Assembly: GCA_021804455.1 (NCBI GenBank)
Contig: JAJZHT010000047.1
Span: forward strand, 1 to 8,028
Source of the DNA: Pseudomonadota bacterium
GTDB lineage: Bacteria; Pseudomonadota; Alphaproteobacteria; Paracaedibacterales; CAIULA01
DNA length: 8,028 nt
Reading direction: 5' to 3'
The translations under genes were made by a program, and so were the position numbers. Positions 1-6,834 of the stretch are shown here, in pieces. How positions within the stretch are numbered: the first letter of the stretch is position 1; every line of letters starts with the position of its first letter. The notes below the pieces were generated by a model. The model did no database searches. It was given only the letters and a program-made list of their open reading frames with translations, and was not told where the DNA came from.

Positions 1-1
1 T

Positions 2-421
2 TACCGTCATGGCCACTTGCCACCAGGAGTTATTGTGACGCGTGCTGCCTTTTTATGCGAGCCTCAAAACCCAACTTTGATTCAAGAACGGCACCATTTT
101 TTCTTAGAGGAACGAGAAAAAAGCCAACCGATTAAGGGTCGAACCGGTGGGAGTACCTTTAAGAATCCTTCCCAGGGGGAAAAAGCCTGGCAATTGATTG
201 ATCGTTCTGGGTGTCGTGGCCTAAGAATTGGAGATGCCCAAGTATCAGAAAAACATTGTAATTTTCTGTTGAATTTAGGACAAGCCACAGCAACAGATTT
301 AGAAAATCTAGGAGAAACCGTTCAAAGCAAAGTCTTGGATCAGACAGGCGTTCTGTTAGAATGGGAGATTTTAAGAATTGGCGAGCCTCTTGACAAAGTT
401 ACACTCCTTCGTGCTAGCTAG
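2..421 (+). CDS. murB: UDP-N-acetylenolpyruvoylglucosamine reductase MurB, C-terminal part (5' end outside window)
   Basis: MurB is the cytoplasmic FAD enzyme that reduces UDP-GlcNAc-enolpyruvate to UDP-MurNAc with NADPH, the second committed step of peptidoglycan precursor synthesis. About 139 codons are visible, open from base 2, corresponding roughly to the last 45% of the protein. The segment [10 protein letters not shown] carries the family's catalytic serine (proton donor). It is followed by the substrate-binding stretch [20 protein letters not shown], then [10 protein letters not shown], and a C-terminal [11 protein letters not shown] block containing the conserved glutamate. The YRH beginning matches the pre-catalytic YR region of alphaproteobacterial MurB. 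An in-frame TTG at 17 is internal, not a start. The end is normal (TAG). The next gene begins 49 bp later on the same strand, consistent with one operon. Identification is secure; the missing N-terminal FAD-binding half cannot be judged. Confidence 0.95.
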   Translation, partial: YRHGHLPPGVIVTRAAFLCEPQNPTLIQERHHFFLEEREKSQPIKGRTGGSTFKNPSQGEKAWQLIDRSGCRGLRIGDAQVSEKHCNFLLNLGQATATDLENLGETVQSKVLDQTGVLLEWEILRIGEPLDKVTLLRAS

Positions 422-459
422 AGGATATTTAATTGCCCCACGGTCAATCGTATTTCACC

Positions 460-464
460 AGGAG
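460..464 (+). promoter_or_regulatory. Shine-Dalgarno site setting the start of the DctP-like gene
   Basis: AGGAG lies 6 nt before the ATG at 471. The reading frame is open back to 378 and overlaps the end of murB, but this site and the signal peptide that directly follows the ATG both fix the start at 471. Confidence 0.75.
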
Positions 465-470
465 AAAAAG

Positions 471-1391
471 ATGAATAAGAAAAACTTTTGGAAAGTAACA
501 ACATTGTGCTCTGCTTTCGCTTTTTTTTTATCAACCAGCCCGAGTTCAGCCTTTAAAATTGACTGCTTTACTCCTTCTGGGATAAAAAGCGCGAATGCGA
601 TTTTTTTTAACAGTATCCAACATGAATTAACGATTTCGAATTCTGATCTTAAAATCGAAATTCTGAATTCAGAGACCAATCCTGAGATTATCCAAGGAAA
701 TGAAATAGAGGCGATGCAAGCTGGTAAGCTTACCGTTGCTCTTCCTTCGCCCCAAGATATGCTCAAAAGAACACAAGGAGAGGCGCATGAAATTTTTAAA
801 GAAATGGCCGTTCCTAATAAAATTAAAACCAATCAAGAATTAAAAGAGTATTGGACCAAAAACTTACCCAAGATAGAAAAAGCCTTTACAGACATGGGTT
901 TAAAGGTGATTGGTGCTCCTTTGTATCATGGCTCTCGTAACTTGCATCTGGTTGGTTGCAAAGAACCTTTAACCACCCTTGAGGCCATAAGAAAACTGAA
1001 ATTAAGATTACGTCTTCCTGATATTAAAAATTGGCAAGATGTTGCCGATTATTTTCACGCACAACCTGTAGAAATCAAACATCCAGAGCTTGCTAAAGCC
1101 CTTGATGAGGGTAAATTTGATGCCTTTGAGGTGACTTACACAGATATGGATGCCGCGGGTCTGGATAAAAAAATTGTACAAACGGTCTCTACCCGTCATC
1201 TGGTCGGAACCGTCTTTTTCGTGATGTCTTTAGCGAAATTTAACAAACTTACAAAGACTCAACAGCAGCAGTTAGAAACAGCCGTGGCAAAAGCTATTGA
1301 ACAAAATGATAGTTTCCGTATGGAACAAGAAAAGCGGATCCTCGAAAAGCTTAAGAAAGATGGCGTAATGATTTCTGAGTTAAAAGACTAG
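471..1391 (+). CDS. TRAP-type (DctP-family) periplasmic solute-binding protein, orphan
   Basis: This 306-residue protein has a classical signal peptide: K3/K4/K8, a hydrophobic core at about 9-21, and an SSA cleavage motif ending at A27. The mature part matches the DctP/TRAP substrate-binding family. Visible hallmarks are EIEAMQAGKLTVAL (78-91), the GLKVIGAPLYHGSRNLH block (143-159), the LRLP segment with R181 at the position of the family's substrate-carboxylate-binding arginine (GLKIRVP), WQDVADYFHAQPV (188-200), GKFDAFEV (214-221) and STRHLVGTVFFVMS (240-253). Such proteins deliver carboxylate-type ligands to a DctQM permease. No permease gene adjoins it, so partner and ligand are unknown. 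Two cysteines (C32, C163) remain in the mature part and could pair. It sits 49 bp after murB and 8 bp before ddl, an unusual place for a transport gene. The family call is fairly sure; the function is not. A periplasmic role unrelated to transport is possible. Confidence 0.82.
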   Translation: MNKKNFWKVTTLCSAFAFFLSTSPSSAFKIDCFTPSGIKSANAIFFNSIQHELTISNSDLKIEILNSETNPEIIQGNEIEAMQAGKLTVALPSPQDMLKRTQGEAHEIFKEMAVPNKIKTNQELKEYWTKNLPKIEKAFTDMGLKVIGAPLYHGSRNLHLVGCKEPLTTLEAIRKLKLRLRLPDIKNWQDVADYFHAQPVEIKHPELAKALDEGKFDAFEVTYTDMDAAGLDKKIVQTVSTRHLVGTVFFVMSLAKFNKLTKTQQQQLETAVAKAIEQNDSFRMEQEKRILEKLKKDGVMISELKD

Positions 1392-1399
1392 GATTTTTA

Positions 1400-2335
1400 A
1401 TGAACAAAAAACATGTTGCTGTACTCATGGGGGGGTGGTCCTCTGAACGTGAAGTTTCATTATCCTCAGGTCAGGGGGTTGTCCAAGCCCTTATGGATTT
1501 GGGTTATGACGTGAAACCTATCGATGTAAAAGAAGATCTTCCTCTTTTGATTCAGCAGCTGACCCAACCCCAACGCCCTGATGTTGTCTTTAACGCACTC
1601 CATGGCGTAGGGGGGGAAGATGGTGTGATCCAGGGTGTTCTGGAGATGCTGAGGATACCCTATACCCACAGCGGTGTTACAGCTTCAGCTCTTGCAATGA
1701 ATAAAATTCTTTCCCGTCAACTTTTTGAACGCCATTCTATCCCTGTTCCTGTTTGGCAAGTGATCCCTTTGGCGCAACTAAAAAAACACCATCCCATGGA
1801 TTTTCCCTACGTTATAAAACCGATTAGCGAGGGATCAAGCCGGGGCGTAAGCCTTATTTTTAGTCAAAAGGACTATGAACAGGCGTTGCACGAATGGAAT
1901 TTCGGTAATCACGTGTTAATCGAGCAGTATATTCCTGGTCGAGAAATTCATATTGCTGTTGTTGATGATAAAGCCGTGGGAGCTATTGAAATTAAACCCT
2001 TATCTGGATTTTACGATTATAGGGCCAAATATACCCCGGGTCATGCTGACCATTTAATGCCCGCACCTTTAACCCCTGAAGAACACCAAAAAGTTTTAGA
2101 GATGGCAGAAAAAGCTCATAAGCTTTTAGGGTGTAGGGGGATCAGTCGTGCCGATTTTCGCTATGACGATATAAGCTCTTGTCCCACTTTTTATTTACTA
2201 GAAGTTAACACTCAACCGGGAATGACGCCTTTATCTTTGGTTCCAGAGATTACCTCATATTATGGATTATCGTATAATCAATTAGTAGAAAAATTGGTTG
2301 AGTCAGCCTCTTGCCATGCTTTAACAATACCATGA
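1400..2335 (+). CDS. ddl: D-alanine--D-alanine ligase
   Basis: Ddl is the cytoplasmic ATP-grasp ligase that joins two D-alanines for addition to the peptidoglycan precursor by MurF. The 311-residue length is close to that of E. coli DdlB (306). The N-terminal GGWSSEREVSL (11-21) carries the substrate-binding glutamate E16, and NALHGVGGEDG (65-75) is the conserved family block. The ATP-grasp region has YVIKP (137-141) and the serine loop EGSSRGVS (144-151). FYDYRAKY (204-211) is the omega-loop tyrosine segment. RADF (R250, D252) and LLEVNTQPGMTPLSLVPE (E268, N270) hold the oxyanion arginine and Mg ligands. All expected active-site residues are present. A modest AGGA (1390-1393) precedes the ATG by 6 nt and overlaps the previous stop. 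The TGA stop overlaps the ftsQ start as ATGA, pointing to translational coupling. Confidence 0.97.
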   Translation: MNKKHVAVLMGGWSSEREVSLSSGQGVVQALMDLGYDVKPIDVKEDLPLLIQQLTQPQRPDVVFNALHGVGGEDGVIQGVLEMLRIPYTHSGVTASALAMNKILSRQLFERHSIPVPVWQVIPLAQLKKHHPMDFPYVIKPISEGSSRGVSLIFSQKDYEQALHEWNFGNHVLIEQYIPGREIHIAVVDDKAVGAIEIKPLSGFYDYRAKYTPGHADHLMPAPLTPEEHQKVLEMAEKAHKLLGCRGISRADFRYDDISSCPTFYLLEVNTQPGMTPLSLVPEITSYYGLSYNQLVEKLVESASCHALTIP

Positions 2336-3249
2336 AAGCTGTGGCTACACGAAAACCCTCTAAGTCCCAAAGAAAAAGCGCTGTTAACGCATCCTCATGG
2401 CTGCGCAGTTTGGGTCTAAGAACTTTTTTTGGCAGCCGCCCCAAAACAATGCGAAAAGGACGTTATCCTTTTCGCATTGTGGTTAAACAATGGCTGGCTT
2501 GGGCTTCTTTTCTCATAATTCTGGTGGGGGTTCCGATGGGTTGGTGGTTAGGCTATCCCCAACTTTTCCTTGAGAATTGTCAGCAACGCTTGGTTATCCT
2601 TTTAAGCAAGGGAGGATTCTCTGTTAAAGAGATTTTTGTTGAAGGGCGTCGCCATATCCATCAGACAGAAATTTTAAAGGCCATTGGCCTGGAAAGAGGC
2701 CAACCCATTTTTCAACAAGATTTGGAAACCATCAAGAATAATCTTGGAAAGATTGATTGGATCAAAACAGTTGAAATTCAAAGACATCTTCCCGGCCACC
2801 TATATGTCAGAATTACTGAACGTCAGCCCATAGCCCTTTGGCAACATCACAAGAACTTGTTTCTTGTGGATCGGGAAGGTGTTGTGATTCATAACATCCA
2901 GTTCGAACCCTTTCGTCATCTTCCCCTTGTGGTTGGTGCGGATGCACCCATTCATGCCCCTAAAATTCTTATTCTTTTGGAAAAGTTTCCCAAAATCCGG
3001 GAAAACTTAAATTTTTTAACGCGCGTTCGCCAACGACGATGGGATTTGACCCTCTACAATTCAATTTTGGTAAAGCTTCCCCAAGAAAAATTAGAAGACG
3101 CTTTAGCAAGACTGACTATTTTAATTGAACAAAAAAAGATTAACCCCGAAGATGTTTCGGTGGTTGATTTGCGGAATCCCCAACAAATCGTTCTAAGGTT
3201 ATCAGCAGCGGCGGCTGTCCGTATCAAACTGAAAGGAAAAGAGGCTTAG
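2332..3249 (+). CDS. ftsQ: Cell division protein FtsQ
   Basis: FtsQ is a single-pass inner-membrane protein of the divisome that recruits FtsB/FtsL. The 305-residue protein shows the family layout: a basic cytoplasmic tail (1-52, rich in K/R), one transmembrane helix (about 53-73, WLAWASFLIILVGVPMGWW), a POTRA domain (about 96-168, with FSVKEIFVEGRRHI, the LGKIDWIKTVEIQRHLPGHL segment and ITERQPIALW), and the periplasmic beta domain (about 169-290, starting LFLVDREGVVI). The ATG at 2332 was chosen because it overlaps the ddl stop in an ATGA; the upstream TTG in the same frame lies inside ddl. Codons 39-50 are built from a perfect inverted repeat (separate entry). The TAG stop overlaps the stop of convergent rsmB. 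No ftsA follows, unlike the usual alphaproteobacterial order ddl-ftsQ-ftsA-ftsZ. Confidence 0.93.
   Translation: MKAVATRKPSKSQRKSAVNASSWLRSLGLRTFFGSRPKTMRKGRYPFRIVVKQWLAWASFLIILVGVPMGWWLGYPQLFLENCQQRLVILLSKGGFSVKEIFVEGRRHIHQTEILKAIGLERGQPIFQQDLETIKNNLGKIDWIKTVEIQRHLPGHLYVRITERQPIALWQHHKNLFLVDREGVVIHNIQFEPFRHLPLVVGADAPIHAPKILILLEKFPKIRENLNFLTRVRQRRWDLTLYNSILVKLPQEKLEDALARLTILIEQKKINPEDVSVVDLRNPQQIVLRLSAAAAVRIKLKGKEA
2446..2480. repeat. Perfect 15-bp inverted repeat, 5-nt loop, inside ftsQ
   Basis: The arm ACAATGCGAAAAGGA (2446-2460) is the exact reverse complement of TCCTTTTCGCATTGT (2466-2480), with the loop CGTTA between them. It lies in frame in the ftsQ cytoplasmic tail (codons 39-50, ending just before the membrane helix). 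Transcribed, it would form a very stable hairpin. No U-run follows, so it is not a canonical terminator. It contains an in-frame ATG (2449-2451) at codon 40. It may be a palindromic element tolerated in coding sequence, or an RNA structure that tunes ftsQ translation. Confidence 0.9.
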
Positions 3250-4517
3250 ACTTTCTTTTCTAAAACACTTATGAAAAAACCATCGGTCTGGTGACGGGCG
3301 GGTGTTAATTGAAGAACCGGTTGGTCGGAAGGACAAGCTGTTCCTAAAACCTTGCGCCATAGATCCCTTATGTCCAAAAGATGAAAATCTGGATGAAGCG
3401 TTAAAAAATGATCCACTTGCTTATGATTTTCGACCCTTAGCATTGAACAGGTTGCATAAACAAGACGTCCTCCTGGTTTGACAGTATCCGCTGCCGTATT
3501 TAAAATTGTTTGTTGCTTTTGTAGCAAATCTTGTAAGTCCGAGGGCTGAAAACGCAACTTCATGTCAGGATTTCGTCGCCATGTGCCTGTCCCTGAACAT
3601 GGGGCATCCACTAAGACCCGTTCAAACCGATTTTTTTGTCGTTTTAACCATGAATCGCCCAAAAGACGACATTCCACATTATGAATGCCAGCTCTTTTAA
3701 GCCTTTCCTTGGCCTTTTTAAGACGCCATTCATAGACATCTGTTGCCAATAGAACTCCTTTATTTTGCATACTGGCCGCTAAAGCCAAAGTTTTCCCCCC
3801 TGCACCTGCGCATAAGTCCAGTACCGTCATTCCTGGTTGAGCATCCGTTAGCAAAGCAATCAGTTGAGATCCTTCGTCTTGAACCTCGACATATCCTTCT
3901 TGGAAAAGAAAATGATTTTGCAAAGCCTGACGATGAGAGAGGCGAATGCCTAAAGGACTGTAGGGAGTAGCGGTTGCCATGACCTGATCCTGTTGGAATC
4001 TTTTCAGAACCCTTGAACGATCCGTTCTTAAGGAATTAATACGAACATCAAACCCCACAGGTTGATTCAAGGCTTGTATTTCATCAAAAGTTCTTTCACC
4101 AAAACTGTCCTGGCAATAGGACCAAAGCCATGAAGGTGTCCAAGCTTGAGCCCATTCAGGAGCAGGACCCCCCTCCTTGAAAGCGAGTTCTGACTGCTCC
4201 CGAGTGCTCAGGGGAGCGGGACCATATTCTTCACCTTGGAAGATTTCTTTTAATGTTATTGGGAAATTCGAATCTGTTAAGCGGATAAACCCTAAGACAG
4301 CTTGTCGTCCATTTAGGGGGGTGCGATAAAATGTTAGCAAAGGCCAGATTCGTAAAATATGGTAAACGTAATCCGTAATGGCACGACGATCATGACTGCC
4401 CATAAAACGTCGTTGGCGAAAGAAATTAACCAACAAACGATCACAAGGGATTTCGGAACAGTCCAAAATCTGATCTATAATTTCGATAACCATTTGAAAA
4501 CGAGCAGAATTTTTCAT
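3246..4517 (-). CDS. rsmB: RsmB-family 16S rRNA (cytosine-C5) methyltransferase
   Basis: This is a 423-residue RsmB/NOP-family enzyme, expected to use SAM to methylate C967 of 16S rRNA. E. coli RsmB is 429 residues. The N-terminal NusB-like RNA-binding domain is present (about 8-65, with FRQRRFMGSHDRRAITDYVY as in alphaproteobacterial orthologs). It is followed by the linker region and FQEGYVEVQDEGSQL (205-219). The Rossmann-type catalytic domain has the SAM motif VLDLCAGAGGKT (232-243), motif IV VDAPCSGTGTWRRNPDMK (303-320, C307 for product release) and motif VI YATCS (354-358, C357 the expected nucleophile). The ending TPARHQTDGFFISVLEK is typical. It starts 10 bp after the CDF gene on the same strand with no clear Shine-Dalgarno site (TAAGTTC upstream), so coupled translation is possible. 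Its TAA overlaps the ftsQ TAG on the other strand. Confidence 0.94.
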   Translation of the reverse strand: MKNSARFQMVIEIIDQILDCSEIPCDRLLVNFFRQRRFMGSHDRRAITDYVYHILRIWPLLTFYRTPLNGRQAVLGFIRLTDSNFPITLKEIFQGEEYGPAPLSTREQSELAFKEGGPAPEWAQAWTPSWLWSYCQDSFGERTFDEIQALNQPVGFDVRINSLRTDRSRVLKRFQQDQVMATATPYSPLGIRLSHRQALQNHFLFQEGYVEVQDEGSQLIALLTDAQPGMTVLDLCAGAGGKTLALAASMQNKGVLLATDVYEWRLKKAKERLKRAGIHNVECRLLGDSWLKRQKNRFERVLVDAPCSGTGTWRRNPDMKLRFQPSDLQDLLQKQQTILNTAADTVKPGGRLVYATCSMLRVENHKQVDHFLTLHPDFHLLDIRDLWRKVLGTACPSDQPVLQLTPARHQTDGFFISVLEKKV

Positions 4518-4527
4518 AAAAAAGAAC

Positions 4528-5463
4528 TTAAGCAGGATGTTGGCAATGGGAGGAACTTATCCCTACAGGATCTTGGTGAATAATGACCTCAGCATTGGGA
4601 AATACCCGGTAAATCTTCATCGCAATATCTTGGGCAATACAATGAGCTTCATCAAGGGTCAGGCTGGCTTCTAAATCAAGATGCATTTGGATAAATTCAT
4701 TATGGCCTGAGCTGCGTGTTCTTAAATCATGAATCCCTAGAACCTGGGGATGATTCTGGGCCAGTTGACGAATTATGGCCAAAGTTTCATCAGGAAGTTC
4801 GCGATCCATCAAGATATCAAAGGATTTTTTAGCAATTTGCCAAGAAGTATAAAAAATATAAACCGCTATCACAGCGCCAACCAGCGTATCAAGATAGAAA
4901 AAATTGAAATAGGTTGATACAGCAAAACTGGCGAGGACACCGATATTTGTTAAAATGTCTGTTTGGTAATGAAGCGAATCCGCCGCAATCGCCAAAGATT
5001 GAGTTTTTTTGATAACATACCTCTGCCCCATGACCAAAAATAGGGTTAGTACGGTTGAAATGGCCATGATAAAAATTGCCAGAGCACTAAAGAGAACTTC
5101 TGTAGGATGGTAAGAGCGATAAAGAACCTCACGCATCAGCCATAAAGAGGACAGTGCAATCAAAAGAGATTGGCCCAAACTGGCCAGAGCCTCTGCTTTT
5201 CCATGACCAAAACGATGTTCAGCATCCGCAGGTTTAAGAGCATGACGAACAGCGATAAAATTAATCAAAGAGGCCCCAGTATCCAGTAAAGAGTCTACCA
5301 AAGAAGCCTGAATGCTCAAAGATCCCGTGATATACCAAGCAAAACTTTTTCCCAACACCAGAAAAGCGGCAACAACAACAGCGGCATAAGTCGCCCTTCG
5401 AACAAGCTGCTGACGAGATGATGAAGTAGAAACAAAGGCAATTTCAGGCAAAGGAAAGTCCAA
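4528..5463 (-). CDS. fieF: Cation diffusion facilitator, FieF/YiiP type
   Basis: This is an inner-membrane divalent metal/proton antiporter, probably exporting Zn(II) or Fe(II) from the cytoplasm. It has 311 residues with six hydrophobic segments and a cytoplasmic C-terminal dimerisation domain. All YiiP metal ligands align at constant offsets. Site A is D57, D61 (VDSLLD), H165 and D169 (ADSLHYQTD). Site B is D80, H83 and H87 (DAEHRFGHGKAE). Site C is H245, H261, H274, H296 and D298. The frame is open only back to a TAG at 5476-5478. The start used is TTG (5463), about 12 residues longer than E. coli FieF; a TTG at codon 5 is an alternative, and neither has a clear Shine-Dalgarno site. The gene precedes rsmB by 10 bp and probably shares its transcript. 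Family call secure; metal specificity inferred. Confidence 0.93.
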   Translation of the reverse strand: MDFPLPEIAFVSTSSSRQQLVRRATYAAVVVAAFLVLGKSFAWYITGSLSIQASLVDSLLDTGASLINFIAVRHALKPADAEHRFGHGKAEALASLGQSLLIALSSLWLMREVLYRSYHPTEVLFSALAIFIMAISTVLTLFLVMGQRYVIKKTQSLAIAADSLHYQTDILTNIGVLASFAVSTYFNFFYLDTLVGAVIAVYIFYTSWQIAKKSFDILMDRELPDETLAIIRQLAQNHPQVLGIHDLRTRSSGHNEFIQMHLDLEASLTLDEAHCIAQDIAMKIYRVFPNAEVIIHQDPVGISSSHCQHPA

Positions 5464-5490
5464 ACAGAAAGCAATCTAACGACATTCTGC

Positions 5491-5763
5491 TTAAAAACAC
5501 TCGTTTATGCAAACAGAGTTTTCAAGGACTGATTCTAAGACCACAGCATAAGCTTTATCAACATCAACCGATTTATTTCGGTTTTTCTTGGAAACAAGTT
5601 CTGAAAACTGTTTGGTTCCTAAAAGAGGGGTTGGGGTCCCATGGGTTTGGGTGATAAAGCCACCCTTCCTATCAACAAGGGGAACCTTCGTCAAACCCAT
5701 GGTGACCAAAAATCCAAACGTATTCTTAGGACTTTTTCTAGCTACCACCACACAAATTAACAC
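5491..5763 (-). CDS. Doubtful small hypothetical protein (90 codons)
   Basis: I do not recognise this frame. It begins at a GTG (5763) directly after an in-frame stop and has no Shine-Dalgarno site. A shorter 69-residue version starts at ATG 5700, again without one. The C-terminal half (LLGTKQFSELVSKKNRNKSVDVDKAYAVVLESVLE) has a normal soluble-protein composition and could form helices, which is the only point in favour of coding. Against it, the last codons coincide with a terminator-like hairpin, and an 11-bp inverted repeat sits in the middle. It could be a real small gene following the methyltransferase gene (34 bp gap), the degraded 3' part of a lost gene, or chance. Confidence 0.25.
   Translation of the reverse strand: MLICVVVARKSPKNTFGFLVTMGLTKVPLVDRKGGFITQTHGTPTPLLGTKQFSELVSKKNRNKSVDVDKAYAVVLESVLENSVCINECF
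5493..5522 (-). terminator. Terminator-like hairpin after the methyltransferase transcription unit
   Basis: Read on the - strand, AAAACTC, T, GTTT, the loop GCAT, AAAC, GAG, TG, TTTTT forms a stem: CTC/GAG and GTTT/AAAC with one bulged T, extended by A/T pairs and ending in a run of five T. The core is not GC-rich but the U-tract is in place. The near-symmetric A/T ends would also allow weak + strand activity. It would separate the methyltransferase unit from the CDF-rsmB unit. Confidence 0.4.
5635..5707. repeat. Imperfect inverted repeat with nested stem
   Basis: CCATGGGTTTG (5639-5649) is matched exactly by CAAACCCATGG (5692-5702). GGTC (5635-5638) and GACC (5704-5707) extend the stem to 15 pairs with a single bulge at 5703. 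The 42-nt interior holds a further small stem, CCCTT (5663-5667) with AAGGG (5677-5681). It may be a structured RNA element or a palindromic repeat; I see no second copy in the window. Confidence 0.6.
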
Positions 5764-5797
5764 TTACGCAGGGGTTTTTAAGCGATCACATGCCCTT

Positions 5798-6802
5798 TTA
5801 AAAAGAAGCTTTGAAATTGATCATTTCTGGATATCCCAGATTATATCCCTGCTCTTTCAGTTTATCCCAACCCTCCGTAAAATTATAAGCCGTTGTTTTC
5901 TTAAGAACCGTTACTCCTCCTTTGACCCAGTCGCCATTAACTTTGCTCTTTTCCAGGCCATCATAGGTATAGGGAAGTTGACAAGGCCTTTGAGCGGGAC
6001 GGCGAATCATAAAAGGGTAAAGACCCCGATGGGAAATATCGTCTCTGGCTACAAAAGTCCATATAAGAAAGGGTGCCTGTGTGCTTAATAAAAATTCCTT
6101 AGTCTCCTCCTTAAAATCCTTTGTTATATCTGGCTTATGAGAATAATAAATGGGAAATCCATCTAAAAACATAAGGCCAGTCTGGGGACGAAGTAAATTA
6201 TAAGCTTGGACAAAGGTCCCGCTTGGATCATGCAAATGCATAAAACAATAATTAGAAATAATCAGATCGATTTTATTGTTTAAATTTAACCCTCTTTCCT
6301 GAAGCCTCTCCGACAAATTCTCAATCTCAAAACCGCACAAGTTATAGACTTTACAGATATTACTTTCTGGGACAGGGATATTGGCGTAATGTTCTCCTGT
6401 TAGACTGATAATATGGACAGTTATGTCATGAGGCAAATCTGTTTGCTGGTTGAGGAAATTTACGATTCCTGTGGCCCAGGAACAATTCCCTGCGCCAATA
6501 TCTAGCAAGAAAACCTCCTTCTGGTTTGGAATATTTTTTATGATATTCTTAACCAATGTATGGTCGTCCCTATTCATAGGTTGATATTGAGTATTTCCGT
6601 TATAAGCCCATAAAGGCTTGTGTTGTGAAATTTCATCAAACGTGGTCTTAATAAGACTTTGAACCTCTTGAGGCCTGTTTGACGGATCCAAATAAAGGGT
6701 TTGCGAATCCTCTTCCAAGGCAAGTAAGGTCCTGTGAGTGATGGGGAAAATCAGAATTCCCACGGCGAGCAAAATTATTTTTCTCAAGTAATTCGTGTTC
6801 AT
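5798..6802 (-). CDS. Predicted exported class I SAM-dependent methyltransferase-like protein
   Basis: The 334-residue protein has a Rossmann-type methyltransferase core. Motif I is VFLLDIGAGNCSWA (97-110, D101, G103, G105). The DLIISNYCFMHLHDP stretch (179-193) matches motif IV and the following helix. YNLLRPQTGLMFLDGFPIYY (201-220) is the usual LRPGG-type strand 5 region with the glycines partly replaced. The substrate is not predictable; the region after about 220 is unfamiliar. The first 28 residues look like a signal sequence: basic K8 after a polar start, the core IILLAVGILIFP (9-20), and a possible LLA cleavage site at A28. The mature protein would then be periplasmic, secreted or membrane-anchored, odd for a SAM enzyme. 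The ATG at 6802 has a strong Shine-Dalgarno site. Cysteines are C107, C150, C156, C186 and C274. Fold call fairly sure; activity unproven. Confidence 0.75.
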   Translation of the reverse strand: MNTNYLRKIILLAVGILIFPITHRTLLALEEDSQTLYLDPSNRPQEVQSLIKTTFDEISQHKPLWAYNGNTQYQPMNRDDHTLVKNIIKNIPNQKEVFLLDIGAGNCSWATGIVNFLNQQTDLPHDITVHIISLTGEHYANIPVPESNICKVYNLCGFEIENLSERLQERGLNLNNKIDLIISNYCFMHLHDPSGTFVQAYNLLRPQTGLMFLDGFPIYYSHKPDITKDFKEETKEFLLSTQAPFLIWTFVARDDISHRGLYPFMIRRPAQRPCQLPYTYDGLEKSKVNGDWVKGGVTVLKKTTAYNFTEGWDKLKEQGYNLGYPEMINFKASF

Positions 6803-6808
6803 AAGGTA

Positions 6809-6813
6809 CTCCT
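6809..6813 (-). promoter_or_regulatory. Shine-Dalgarno site of the exported methyltransferase gene
   Basis: AGGAG on the - strand lies 6 nt before the ATG at 6802. It fixes the start that includes the signal sequence, so the hydrophobic N-terminus is not an artefact of an over-long start. Confidence 0.8.
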
Positions 6814-6834
6814 ATAGTTTTCTTTTCTTTTTTC

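Larger units (their letters stand above)
5464..5797. other. 334-bp stretch without a secure gene
   Basis: It lies between two - strand genes. It contains a doubtful 90-codon frame (5491-5763, -), an imperfect inverted repeat (5635-5707) and a terminator-like hairpin (5493-5522), each listed separately. The promoter of the CDF-rsmB pair should lie near its left end, but I see no convincing -35/-10 pair. An opposite-strand frame continuing into the methyltransferase gene is taken as a shadow. Confidence 0.5.

Noticed and set aside
455..832. Minus-strand 125-codon frame inside the DctP-like gene
   Set aside because: It is a shadow of a gene with a signal peptide, ribosome site and family motifs on the other strand.
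2449..2451. Alternative ftsQ start at codon 40
   Set aside because: It has no Shine-Dalgarno site and is buried in the perfect hairpin. The ATGA overlap with ddl at 2332 gives the usual basic cytoplasmic tail.
3230..3262. Bidirectional terminator between ftsQ and rsmB
   Set aside because: Only a weak GAAAAG/CTTTTC pairing around a long loop is visible, inside coding sequence of both genes.
5588..6088. Plus-strand 166-codon open frame
   Set aside because: Most of it is antisense to the methyltransferase gene, whose motifs and ribosome site are clear. It begins at TTG and the translation has no recognisable motif.
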